From positions 124,001 through 188,000 of the forward strand of contig CBDCAS010000021.1 in the NCBI GenBank assembly GCA_965214015.1: 64,000 nt of DNA, written 5' to 3'. The position numbers and the translations under genes are program-made. This document shows positions 57,036 through 64,000 of the stretch, piece after piece (position 1 is the stretch's first letter; each line of letters starts with the position of its first letter). The notes under the pieces were generated by a model, which was given only the letters and a program-made list of their open reading frames with translations, made no database searches and had not been told where the DNA came from. The DNA is from CBDCAS01 sp965214015 (GTDB lineage: Bacteria > Pseudomonadota > Gammaproteobacteria > Coxiellales > Coxiellaceae).

Positions 57036-57506
57036 AGTATAAACTGCCTATTTTTTAAAAATGTTATGAATTATTTTCTTTAATTTTTTATAAGACTTTT
57101 ATCTTAAGTTACTGTGATCATTTTCAGAGATGTTTTATTATTTATAGTGTACTCTATAAGTAAGATCAGAAGTTTACAAAATTTTTAATTAATAATACCT
57201 AAAAAAGAAACTGGATTCCCATTAAAAATGACTTAAAAAAAAGGAAGCTTAAAAAGCTGACTTACTTTTCAGAAAAGCTTCATAATATTTCAGACGAGAT
57301 GTTAATTATAAGCATGAGATTAAGAGATACTATAATGTGTAATTTTACCAGTATCGTACTTTTATCTTTAAATAAGTATACTTTTATAAAACAGAAAAAA
57401 GGAAAATTATATACACAGCACCAATAATGCCACTGCAGTAGCCAAAGAACAGCTACGACATCAAACAATAGTTCTTAGATTGATAAATATAGCGTGATAA
57501 ATATTC
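57036..57506. other. AT-rich gap between DEAH helicase and bacterioferritin
   Basis: About 470 bp without a convincing gene. A palindrome TTATAG/CTATAA around TGTACT lies at 57142-57159, upstream of the helicase, and could be an operator. A 62-codon minus-strand frame at 57280-57468 has no ribosome-binding site or family resemblance. Confidence 0.5.
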
Positions 57507-58051
57507 TCAAAGCTCTATTTTATACTCTTCTTTCAAATCTAATAAATCATCTGCATGTTGTTCTTCTACTGCCAAAATCTCTTCTAATAAACGACGGGTA
57601 GTCGGATCATCATTACCAATATATTTAATAATTTCACGATAGGTATCAATGGCAATGCGTTCTGCAATTAGATTCTCTCTAATCATATCTTTGACTGTTT
57701 TGCATTCAACATATTTAGCATGGCTTCGTTGAGATAAGGTATCAGGATTCATATTAGGTCTTCCTCCTAATTGAAGAATACGAGCCGCTATAGAATCGGC
57801 ATGTTCTTTTTCTTGATCTGCATGCTCTAGAAATTCACTAGCAGCTACACTAGCACCCAAAGAGGAGGCACTATAATAGTGGCTCTTATAGCGCAATGAA
57901 CAAATGAGCTCTGTAGCCAAAGCGTCATTTAATAATGCTAAAATGGTCTCTAAATCACCACTATAATGTTTTGTGATAGTGCCTAGATTTATTTTTTCTT
58001 GAGCTGATTGGCAATAGATTCAATATCAATAAGAAATGCTTTTTTTGACAT
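57507..58051 (-). pseudogene. bfr: Bacterioferritin with a single-base frameshift near the start
   Basis: ATG at 58051 opens MSKKAFLIDIESIANQLKKK and hits TAA in an A-tract. Reading one base over, the same stretch continues LGTITKHYSGDLETILALLNDALATEL and then a complete ferritin-like protein to 57507. Restoring one A in the six-A run (57992-57997) fuses both parts into a normal bacterioferritin-type protein of about 180 residues beginning exactly like the family. All di-iron ligands lie in the downstream part: glutamate of ALATEL, FLEHADQEKEHAD, LIAERIAI and ILAVEEQHADD. It stored or detoxified iron. Possibilities: true inactivation, transcriptional slippage on the A-run, restart at a downstream TTG (57920) or sequencing error. 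Confidence 0.88.
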
Positions 58052-58118
58052 CCTTTTTCCTATATTAATTCAAGTGAAGCACTTGAGTCCTTCGCTTAAC
58101 TTGTGCCAATATAGTGCC

Positions 58119-58766
58119 ATGAGTGATTTTACAAAACTAGTACTGCCTAACAATGCAGATAAATTGCTGCTCCATTCTTGTTGTGCTCCTTGTGCCGGTG
58201 ACATTATGGAAAGATTGGTGGAATCTCAAATTGACGTTACTCTTTTTTTCTATAACCCCAACATTCACCCTGAAAAAGAATACCTTCTACGTAAAGATGA
58301 AAATAAAAAATTTGCCAATAAGCTCAACATTCCTTGCATCGATGCTGATTATGATAAAGATCAATGGTTTATGCGAGCTAAAGGAATGGAATATGAACCT
58401 GAACGTGGTATTCGTTGCACTATGTGCTTCGACATGCGATTTGATCGAACTGCCCTGTTCGCTTATGAAAATGACTTTAATGTAATTTCTAGTACCTTGG
58501 GGATTTCTCGTTGGAAAAATATGCAACAAATTAATAGTTCTGGCCAACGTGCTGCAAGTCGCTATCCCGATATGATCTATTGGGATTACAACTGGCGCAA
58601 AAAAGGTGGGTCACAACGAATGATTGAGCTTGCTAAACGTGAACATTTTTATCAACAAGAATACTGTGGTTGTTTATATTCTCTGCGTGATACTAACCGA
58701 TGGCGTCTTAAAAACCAACGTCCTACTATTCAAACTGGAATTAAATACTACGGAAAAAAAGATTAA
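58119..58766 (+). CDS. queH: Epoxyqueuosine reductase QueH
   Basis: A 215-residue DUF208/QueH protein performing the last step of queuosine biosynthesis. Fe-S/disulfide cysteines in LLLHSCCAPCAG, RGIRCTMCFDMRFDRTA and YCGCLYSLRD are the family hallmarks. The frame is open from 58008, but MSDFTKLVLPNNADK at 58119 is a normal QueH start and the upstream 37 residues look unrelated. Divergent from the bacterioferritin gene, 67 bp between starts. Confidence 0.92.
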   Translation: MSDFTKLVLPNNADKLLLHSCCAPCAGDIMERLVESQIDVTLFFYNPNIHPEKEYLLRKDENKKFANKLNIPCIDADYDKDQWFMRAKGMEYEPERGIRCTMCFDMRFDRTALFAYENDFNVISSTLGISRWKNMQQINSSGQRAASRYPDMIYWDYNWRKKGGSQRMIELAKREHFYQQEYCGCLYSLRDTNRWRLKNQRPTIQTGIKYYGKKD

Positions 58767-58781
58767 TTTTAAATTTGTTTA

Positions 58782-59381
58782 TTAACTAAACACTTTAAAA
58801 ATTTTTCCGTTTAGTTTCCCTTCCATACTTTTTGCATAGGCTAAGGCTACTTTTGCCGCAGGCACAGAGGTAAAACCGCGAAAATAATCCCCATATTTAG
58901 GCATAGCTTCGGTCACTACCGTTGGACTCACTACATTAAGCCGTATACCACGAGGCATTTCAATGGCAGCAGAAGCTACAAAACCTTCAATTCCTCCATT
59001 GACCATAGCAGCAGCACTGCCTGTTACAATAGGATCATGATTTAATACACCACTGGTTAAAGTAAAAGAACCGTGGTCATTCATCAAGCTTAAGCCCAGT
59101 AAAACAAGATTAATCTGCGCCATTAACTTATGATCTATTGCCGAACGATAATCTGTTTCAGCGATTTCACCAATAGCCTTAAAAGGTGTGCTACCTGCTG
59201 CATTAATCAGAGCATCAAAAGGGCCTACTGATTGATACATTTTTTTTATTGAATCAACAGAGGAACAATCCACCGAAAAATCACTATGTCGATGGGCAAT
59301 AATCAACTCATGCCGTGCGCTTATTTGATCAACAATAGCACTACCTATCGTGCCAGTACCTCCAACTACAATCACTTTCAT
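58782..59381 (-). CDS. Short SDR-family protein lacking the YxxxK motif
   Basis: A 199-residue Rossmann-fold short-chain dehydrogenase. VIVVGGTGTIGSAI is the NAD(P)-binding loop, and ALINAAGSTPF corresponds to NNAG. Where SDRs have Ser then YxxxK, this reads LTSGVLNHDPIVTGSAAAMVNGGIEG cut by no tyrosine; a Met-Val-Asn replaces the catalytic Tyr region. This subfamily layout (SAAAMVNGxxEGF, PRGIRLNVVSPT) recurs in bacterial SDRs of unknown substrate, so the loss is inherited, not fresh. The terminator at 59433-59471 lies upstream and separates it from the OMP genes. Confidence 0.8.
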   Translation of the reverse strand: MKVIVVGGTGTIGSAIVDQISARHELIIAHRHSDFSVDCSSVDSIKKMYQSVGPFDALINAAGSTPFKAIGEIAETDYRSAIDHKLMAQINLVLLGLSLMNDHGSFTLTSGVLNHDPIVTGSAAAMVNGGIEGFVASAAIEMPRGIRLNVVSPTVVTEAMPKYGDYFRGFTSVPAAKVALAYAKSMEGKLNGKIFKVFS

Positions 59382-59432
59382 GACTTATCTCCTCTAAATA
59401 ATATAGGATAACAAAATAAAGATGATCTCATA

Positions 59433-59471
59433 AAAAAAGCTAATGGAGCAAACAGCTCCATTAGCTTTTTT
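59433..59471. terminator. Strong bidirectional terminator after the OMP array
   Basis: A perfect 17-bp stem (59433-59449 with 59455-59471) around AAACA has an 11-bp GC-containing core GCTAATGGAGC flanked by A6 and T6, so either strand yields a hairpin followed by T. It closes the three-gene OMP array read on the minus strand. Confidence 0.9.
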
Positions 59472-59513
59472 CTTTTTTGTGTTTTCCTTTAGTCTAATAA
59501 AGCAAATTTTGGA

Positions 59514-60308
59514 CTATAAAGCAAAGACTTTATTGATGCTCAATGAAATAGCTTGATTGGAATAATGAATATTTCGATCAACTCTCAGAATTCCCTGTTT
59601 TCTAGGGCCCTCATCAACAATTTTAGAATTAGATAATAGTCCTTGACAGAGCCATGTATAAGTATATGAAGTACTTAAAAATAGAGTGGGATTAAAGTAG
59701 TGGATAAATTCAATTTGACCGTTTGCACCCCATGCAACTTTACTCGTTGAGCTGTTAATGTTATCAATAGGAAGCTCAGGAATAACTTCACCCACTGCTG
59801 AAAGGTTAATTCTAGCTTTTAATTCTGCAATAGAAGGGCCTACTCCTAAAAAAATAAAACTATGGCCACTCTCTGTTAAATCTCGACCTACCGAAAAAAG
59901 CATTGAAAACAAATGAGTCGCTTCTGTTCTAAAAATAGAGTTGAGTACTCCAGAATCCGATCTCTGTTTAAGATACGCATAAGTTGCTTTGACTCCCCAT
60001 GCCCATTGTCCACCGAGCTTAAGGAAACCCATCTGAGCACTCGGTGCCAAGCTATTTTGATGAGAATCCCAATCAGTATTAATAGCAGCTAACTCTTGTG
60101 AAAGATTTTGATGGGTGATTGAAAGACTAGCTTTTGCTCTATTTCTTAGCTTACCTGAGTTATATCCTCCCCCAAGACCAATATAAAATCCCCCTTTAGG
60201 ATTCATATCTATGGAAGAAAAATGATCAGATTCACCCGCAAAAGCATTAGCTACAATACAAGAAATACCGATTACAGAAACTGTTGATACTAAAGTACGA
60301 AGGGTCAT
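59514..60308 (-). CDS. Outer membrane beta-barrel protein, copy 3
   Basis: A 264-residue porin-like/OMP_b-brl-type protein: signal peptide MTLRTLVSTVSVIGISC to AFA-G, then GGFYIGLGGGYNSGK (first strand), HQNSLAPSAQMGFLKLGG, WAWGVKATYAYLKQRSDSG, HSFIFLGVGPSIAEL and a terminal strand AISLSINKVFAL ending in a hydrophobic residue, as outer-membrane barrels do. It is the most diverged of three tandem paralogues, differing mainly at residues about 57-75 and 165-190 and near 230-245. AAGGA precedes ATG. Function (adhesin, porin or antigen) unknown. Confidence 0.82.
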   Translation of the reverse strand: MTLRTLVSTVSVIGISCIVANAFAGESDHFSSIDMNPKGGFYIGLGGGYNSGKLRNRAKASLSITHQNLSQELAAINTDWDSHQNSLAPSAQMGFLKLGGQWAWGVKATYAYLKQRSDSGVLNSIFRTEATHLFSMLFSVGRDLTESGHSFIFLGVGPSIAELKARINLSAVGEVIPELPIDNINSSTSKVAWGANGQIEFIHYFNPTLFLSTSYTYTWLCQGLLSNSKIVDEGPRKQGILRVDRNIHYSNQAISLSINKVFAL

Positions 60309-60380
60309 AATAAAATATCCTTAATAAATAAAACTAAAGTGTTTGATGTACATAATGTTGTGAACTAATAGAACAAAAGG
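60309..60380. repeat. Conserved 72-bp OMP spacer, first copy
   Basis: This spacer is nearly identical to 61185-61256. Both carry the AAGGATATTTTATT ribosome-binding leader and GATGTACATAATG. The pair shows recent duplication or gene conversion. Confidence 0.9.
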
Positions 60381-61184
60381 CTATAGAGCAAAGACCTTAT
60401 TGATACTCAACGAAATAGCCTGATTAGAATAATAAATATTTCGGTTAAGTGTCACAGTCGTTAATGTATTACCATCTGTTTTATAGCGAATAGAATTAGA
60501 AAATAATCTTGGAGAAAGCCATGTATAAGTATACGATGTACTTAAAAACAAAGTAGAATTAAAGTAGTGAATTAACTCAATTTGACCACTTGCACCCCAT
60601 GTAAATTTGCTTTTTAATTCATTAATATCTGGAATTTCAGAAAAACGACCCTCTAAAGATGATTTTAATAATTTAACCCTAGTTTTTAACTGTGCTACTG
60701 AAGGGCCTACTCCTAAAAAAATAAAATTATGGCCATTCTCTGTTAAATTCTTACCTACTGAAAAGAATATTGAAAACAAATGAGTCGCTTCTGTTCTGAA
60801 AATAGAGTTGAGCACTCCAGAATCTGATCTCTGTTTAAGATACGCATAAGTTGCTTTGACTCCCCATGCCCATTTACTTTCAAGTTTAAGGAAACCTATT
60901 TGGGCATTTGGTGCCAAGCTATTTTGATGAGAATCCCAATCAGTGCTAAGAGCAACAAAATCAGGATTTTTAATTGGATCATCTATATCTGTAGATATAT
61001 TAGTAAATGTCGCTTTATTTGTTACCTTACCTGAGTTATATTCTCCCCCAAGACCAATATAAAATCCCCCTTTAGGGCTTATATTTGTGGAAGAAAAACG
61101 ATCGGGACCACCCGCAAAAGCATTAGCTAAAATGCAAGAAATACCAATGATAGAAATTGTTGATACTAAAGTACGAGAAGTCAT
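60381..61184 (-). CDS. Outer membrane beta-barrel protein, copy 2
   Basis: A 267-residue paralogue with a variant signal peptide (MTSRTLVSTISIIGISC) and the same barrel framework: GGFYIGLGGEYNSGK, TDWDSHQNSLAPNAQ, WAWGVKATYAYLKQRSDSG, NFIFLGVGPSVAQL and the end SLSINKVFAL. It is closest to copy 1 in the FLGVGPSVAQLKTRVKLLKSS block. The region after residue 52 (TNKATFTNISTDIDDP) and a segment near 180 are variable between copies and probably form surface loops. Confidence 0.82.
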   Translation of the reverse strand: MTSRTLVSTISIIGISCILANAFAGGPDRFSSTNISPKGGFYIGLGGEYNSGKVTNKATFTNISTDIDDPIKNPDFVALSTDWDSHQNSLAPNAQIGFLKLESKWAWGVKATYAYLKQRSDSGVLNSIFRTEATHLFSIFFSVGKNLTENGHNFIFLGVGPSVAQLKTRVKLLKSSLEGRFSEIPDINELKSKFTWGASGQIELIHYFNSTLFLSTSYTYTWLSPRLFSNSIRYKTDGNTLTTVTLNRNIYYSNQAISLSINKVFAL

Positions 61185-61256
61185 AATAAAATATCCTTAA
61201 TAAATAAAACTAAAGTATTTGATGTACATAATGTTGTGAACTAATAGAACAAAAGG
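61185..61256. repeat. Conserved 72-bp OMP spacer, second copy
   Basis: Nearly identical to 60309-60380, differing at only a few bases, while the coding loops between them differ much more. Confidence 0.9.
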
Positions 61257-62072
61257 CTATAGAGCAAAAACCTTATTGATACTCAACGAAATAGCCTGAT
61301 TAGAATAATGAATATTTTGGCCAAGTGTCGCAGTCGTTAATGTATCACCACCTGTTTTATAGCGAATAGAATTAGATAATAATTTTGGAGAGAGCCATGT
61401 ATAAGTATATGATGTACTTAAAAACAAAGTAGGATTAAAGTAGTGAATTAATTCAATTTGACCACTTGCACCCCATATAAATTTACCTTTTGATTCGTTA
61501 ATATCAGGAATCTCAGAAATATCACTAGGCAAGCGAGCATTTGAGGATGATTTTAATAATTTAACCCTAGTTTTTAACTGTGCTACTGAAGGGCCTACTC
61601 CTAAAAAGATAAAATTATGGCCATTCTCTGTTAAATTCTTACCTGCTGAAAAGAATATTGAAAACAAATGGTTAGCTTCTGTTCTGAAAATAGAGTTGAA
61701 TACCCCAGAATCCGACCTCTGTTTAAGATACGCATAAGTTGCTTTGACTCCCCATGCCCATTGACTCCCGAGCTTAAGAAAACCCACCTGAGCACTCGGT
61801 GCCAAGCTATTTTGATGAGAATCCCAATCAGTGCTGACAGCAACAGAGGCAAGTTTTGTACTTGGATCCTCTAAAGAGGCAGTAAAAGTTCTAAAGGTCG
61901 CTTTATTTCCTATCTTCCCTGAATTATATCCTCCCCCAAGACCAATATAAAATCCCCCTTTAGGGCTTATATTTGTGGAAGAAAAACGATCGGGACCACC
62001 TGCAAAAGCATTAGCTACAATACAAGAAATACCGATTACAGAAACTGTTGATACTAAAGTACGAAGGGTCAT
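61257..62072 (-). CDS. Outer membrane beta-barrel protein, copy 1
   Basis: A 271-residue paralogue, the first of the array read on the minus strand. Signal peptide identical over most of its length to copy 3, and a barrel framework like copies 2 and 3. Its segment SLEDPSTKLASVAV and a four-residue-longer loop near 180 (SSSNARLPSDISE) are specific. It shares the C-terminal SNQAISLSINKVFAL exactly with copies 2 and 3, a sign of shared selection or recombination. Translation signal AAGGA 9 bases before ATG. Confidence 0.82.
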   Translation of the reverse strand: MTLRTLVSTVSVIGISCIVANAFAGGPDRFSSTNISPKGGFYIGLGGGYNSGKIGNKATFRTFTASLEDPSTKLASVAVSTDWDSHQNSLAPSAQVGFLKLGSQWAWGVKATYAYLKQRSDSGVFNSIFRTEANHLFSIFFSAGKNLTENGHNFIFLGVGPSVAQLKTRVKLLKSSSNARLPSDISEIPDINESKGKFIWGASGQIELIHYFNPTLFLSTSYTYTWLSPKLLSNSIRYKTGGDTLTTATLGQNIHYSNQAISLSINKVFAL

Positions 62073-62519
62073 AATAAAATATCCTTAATAAATAAAACTA
62101 AAGTGTACATTAATCGATATTAGTACATTATTTACTTAATGTACATAGATTGGCAGTAAAATATATGCCTCATTCTTCTTTTAAAAAACAATTTTTTAAT
62201 AACTACTATGACTTAAAATGCTTATCGCTATAAATTAGAACGTTACAGAGGCTTCTTTGATAATTATTTGCTCAATACGAACATACTTTACATGTATGTC
62301 CATTTATCTAATACACATCTGATCTAGTAGCACAGAAACTCTCGCAGCTTCACATCAGGGCAAGATAATGATAAAAATTAGGATTAAAACTTAAATATCT
62401 AGGGTTGCATCCTCCACCATGTAGAGGCAATCCCACTGACTGCTCAGCAAAAAAGTGTTAGATCCAACCCAAAAAATTTGAATTATTTGAATATCACATC
62501 TCAAACAAGAAAAATAAAA
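62073..62519. other. 447-bp gap between OMP array and fabV
   Basis: No gene seen. Near the OMP side it contains a TGTACA-type inverted repeat (62104-62145) and ACATAC/GTATGT at 62281-62299. Near the fabV side 62410-62480 has GGGTTG...CAACCC and CCTC...GAGG pairings that could fold, unproven. Confidence 0.5.
62104..62145. promoter_or_regulatory. Inverted repeat upstream of the OMP array
   Basis: TGTACATTAA (62104-62113) and TTAATGTACA (62136-62145) are exact complements separated by 22 bp, with a third GTACATTA half-site inside. Placed 31-73 bp before the first OMP start, it suits an operator for a dimeric regulator. Confidence 0.5.
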
Positions 62520-63713
62520 CTAATCTTGAGTAATAGAAGGTATTTTTAAGTCAACATCAACTTCTTTTTCATAATCAATACCTTCCATATCAAAACCAAA
62601 GAGTTGATAAAACTCTTTACAATATCCTTGAATATCCGCTAGCGTACCTACATTATCTGAATTAATTTGCGGCCAAATTGTTTCAATTTTTGTCTGGATA
62701 TCAGGGTCCATTTCAAGATCATCAATACGAATACGTCTTTTATCATCTAAATTAAGATGATCGGAATATAAGTTATTTTTATATAAACGATACATTTGCT
62801 CGATACAATTCTCATGGGTTCCTTTTTCTTTCATTAACTTGAATAAAATAGACATATATAATGGGACCACAGGAATGGCCACACTTGCTTGAGTAACGAG
62901 GGCCTTATTCACTGAAATATAAGCATGCCCACCTTTGGCTTTTAATCTCTTCTCTAAAATATTAGCTGTTTCAAATAAATGATCTTTTGCACAACCAATA
63001 GTCCCATTTTTATAAATAGCATGAGTTAATTTGGGACCAATATAAGAGTAAGCAACTGTTTGAATATGGTCTGCCAACAAACCACGCTTTTCTAAATAAT
63101 CAATCCACAGTAACCAATCTTCCCCTCCCATAACACGTACTGTATTCTTAATATCATCTTCATTCGCTGGTGTAATCGATACTGTTTTCACTTCGCTGGT
63201 TAAAGGATCTACAGTTTTATTCGTATAAGTGTCATTAACAGGCTTTAATACAGAAGAGTAGATGATATCAGATTCAGGATCTTTTCTTCTCGGTGAGGCA
63301 AGACTATAAATTACTAAATCAATTTTTTTGAGATCTTTTTCAATAAGGTCAGCGGTTTGCTTTTTAGTATCATTAGAAAAAGCATCACCATTAATACTTT
63401 TTGCATAATGATGGTAATTATGGGCCATAGCTTCAAAAGCGACTGTGTTATACCAGCCTGCTGATGCTGTGCGTTTACCAGAAGCAGGTTTTTCAAAAAA
63501 CACACCAATGGTTTTAGCATTGGCACCAAATGTAGTCACAATACGAGATGCTAAGCCATAGCCTGTAGATGCACCAATAATTAAAACAGTCTGCGGGCCT
63601 TTAAAACTTTCCTGTGATCTAACATATTCAATTTGTTTCTCTACCGCTTGATAGCATCCTTTAGGATGTGCTGCTGTACAAATAAAGCCGCGAAACTTTG
63701 GTTTAATAAGCAT
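62520..63713 (-). CDS. fabV: Trans-2-enoyl-CoA/ACP reductase FabV
   Basis: A 397-residue enoyl reductase, the triclosan-insensitive type. TVLIIGASTGYGLASRI is the NADH-binding loop; YSLASPRR precedes the catalytic region; AYSYIGPKLTHAIYKNGTIGCAKDHL holds the Tyr-(x8)-Lys pair typical of FabV. It reduces the enoyl double bond in fatty-acid elongation. AAGGA 8 bases before ATG. A TGTACA element lies in its upstream gap. Full normal length. Confidence 0.96.
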   Translation of the reverse strand: MLIKPKFRGFICTAAHPKGCYQAVEKQIEYVRSQESFKGPQTVLIIGASTGYGLASRIVTTFGANAKTIGVFFEKPASGKRTASAGWYNTVAFEAMAHNYHHYAKSINGDAFSNDTKKQTADLIEKDLKKIDLVIYSLASPRRKDPESDIIYSSVLKPVNDTYTNKTVDPLTSEVKTVSITPANEDDIKNTVRVMGGEDWLLWIDYLEKRGLLADHIQTVAYSYIGPKLTHAIYKNGTIGCAKDHLFETANILEKRLKAKGGHAYISVNKALVTQASVAIPVVPLYMSILFKLMKEKGTHENCIEQMYRLYKNNLYSDHLNLDDKRRIRIDDLEMDPDIQTKIETIWPQINSDNVGTLADIQGYCKEFYQLFGFDMEGIDYEKEVDVDLKIPSITQD

Positions 63714-63912
63714 AGGTTAGATCCTTATTTATTAAAGTGGATTAAATACTTCTAAATGTCCGTAGTTTACCAATAAGCGTGCTTTTAAACAAAAAGTCAA
63801 TGGTATGTACAGTAAAATACAGATGTACTAAAAAAAGAGCATTTACCTAGGTGTTTACCATGTGTTTTGTTAAAATAGCTGACCTAAATTGATTAGTTCA
63901 AAGAGGATGTTT

Positions 63913-64000
63913 ATGTTTGAAGAAAAGCGACCAAATTCTACTAAGCTTAAACCAAGTTATTTGAGCATTAAAAAGAACTCCTTAGTACATTGGATTCCAT
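63913..64000 (+). CDS. Unknown gene, partial at the right edge
   Basis: ATG at 63913, preceded by AGAGGA, opens a frame to the window end (29 codons: MFEEKRPNSTKLKPSYLSI, then KNSLVHWIP). It is basic and hydrophilic. Too short to assign. Divergent from fabV across 199 bp. Confidence 0.55.
   Translation, partial: MFEEKRPNSTKLKPSYLSIKKNSLVHWIP

Noticed and set aside
57280..57468. 62-codon minus-strand frame, Trp/Phe-rich
   Set aside because: No ribosome-binding site, extremely AT-rich composition, no family resemblance; probably chance.
62402..62480. Possible structured RNA or tRNA-like fold near fabV
   Set aside because: GGGTTG/CAACCC and CCTC/GAGG pairings exist, but there is no tRNA arm pattern and no promoter or terminator; too weak to annotate.

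Overview
The window is an AT-rich, gene-dense piece of a gammaproteobacterial chromosome. Gene content and order (smc-zipA-ligA; leuS-lptE-holA-nadD-rsfS-mrdA-rodA-mltB; miaB-phoH-corC-lnt; minCDE; a small CBU_0585-type protein; an isolated MOBH/TraI_2-like relaxase-domain protein) resemble the order Legionellales (Legionella/Coxiella relatives). That placement is inference from recognised families, not from a search. The AT bias, a fresh-looking frameshift in an A-tract, a disrupted IS982 transposase, a decayed Smr gene and an outer-membrane-protein array fit a host-associated bacterium undergoing some gene decay.

Layout. 1-6.9 kb: a large Fe-S/FAD/FNR fusion oxidoreductase running off the left edge, a small divergent gene missed by ordinary length cut-offs, then a minus-strand polyamine cluster (glutaredoxin, ornithine decarboxylase, deoxyhypusine-synthase-like protein, agmatinase). 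7-15 kb: ferredoxin fdxA-cinA, an orphan Phd/YefM antitoxin, an integral membrane protein, the fadI-fadJ beta-oxidation pair, a repeat-bearing hypothetical gene and an M17 aminopeptidase. 15.2-21 kb: miaB, phoH (ybeZ), a glycosyltransferase-like gene in the position normally held by ybeY, corC and lnt. 21-22.3 kb: a convergent MOBH-like relaxase-domain protein whose start codon lies in a perfect 18-bp inverted repeat. 22.3-33.1 kb: the leuS-to-mltB envelope/translation block, ending in a TPR-methyltransferase gene that overlaps mltB by 110 bp. 33.2-38.3 kb: a hydrophobic-hairpin hypothetical protein (effector-like by appearance only), htpX-lemA, and a RimK-like ligase paired with a class II amidotransferase, then yciA. 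38.4-41.4 kb: an IS982-family element with an in-frame stop, then minCDE. 41.4-49.3 kb: a start-less Smr-domain remnant, then smc-zipA-ligA and a Sel1-SPOR lipoprotein. 49.4-57 kb: accessory-looking stretch with a tiny membrane ORF, a secreted pentapeptide-repeat protein, a KAP-family P-loop NTPase and a very large DEAH helicase. 57.5-63.9 kb: a frameshifted bacterioferritin, queH, an atypical SDR, three tandem paralogous outer-membrane beta-barrel proteins closed by a strong bidirectional terminator, fabV, and the first codons of an unknown gene at the right edge.

Most of the window is housekeeping (envelope growth, division site selection, fatty-acid metabolism, tRNA modification). The accessory or odd parts are the polyamine cluster, the relaxase-like orphan, the KAP NTPase/DEAH helicase stretch, the OMP array and the gene remnants. 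No tRNA, rRNA or CRISPR array was seen.
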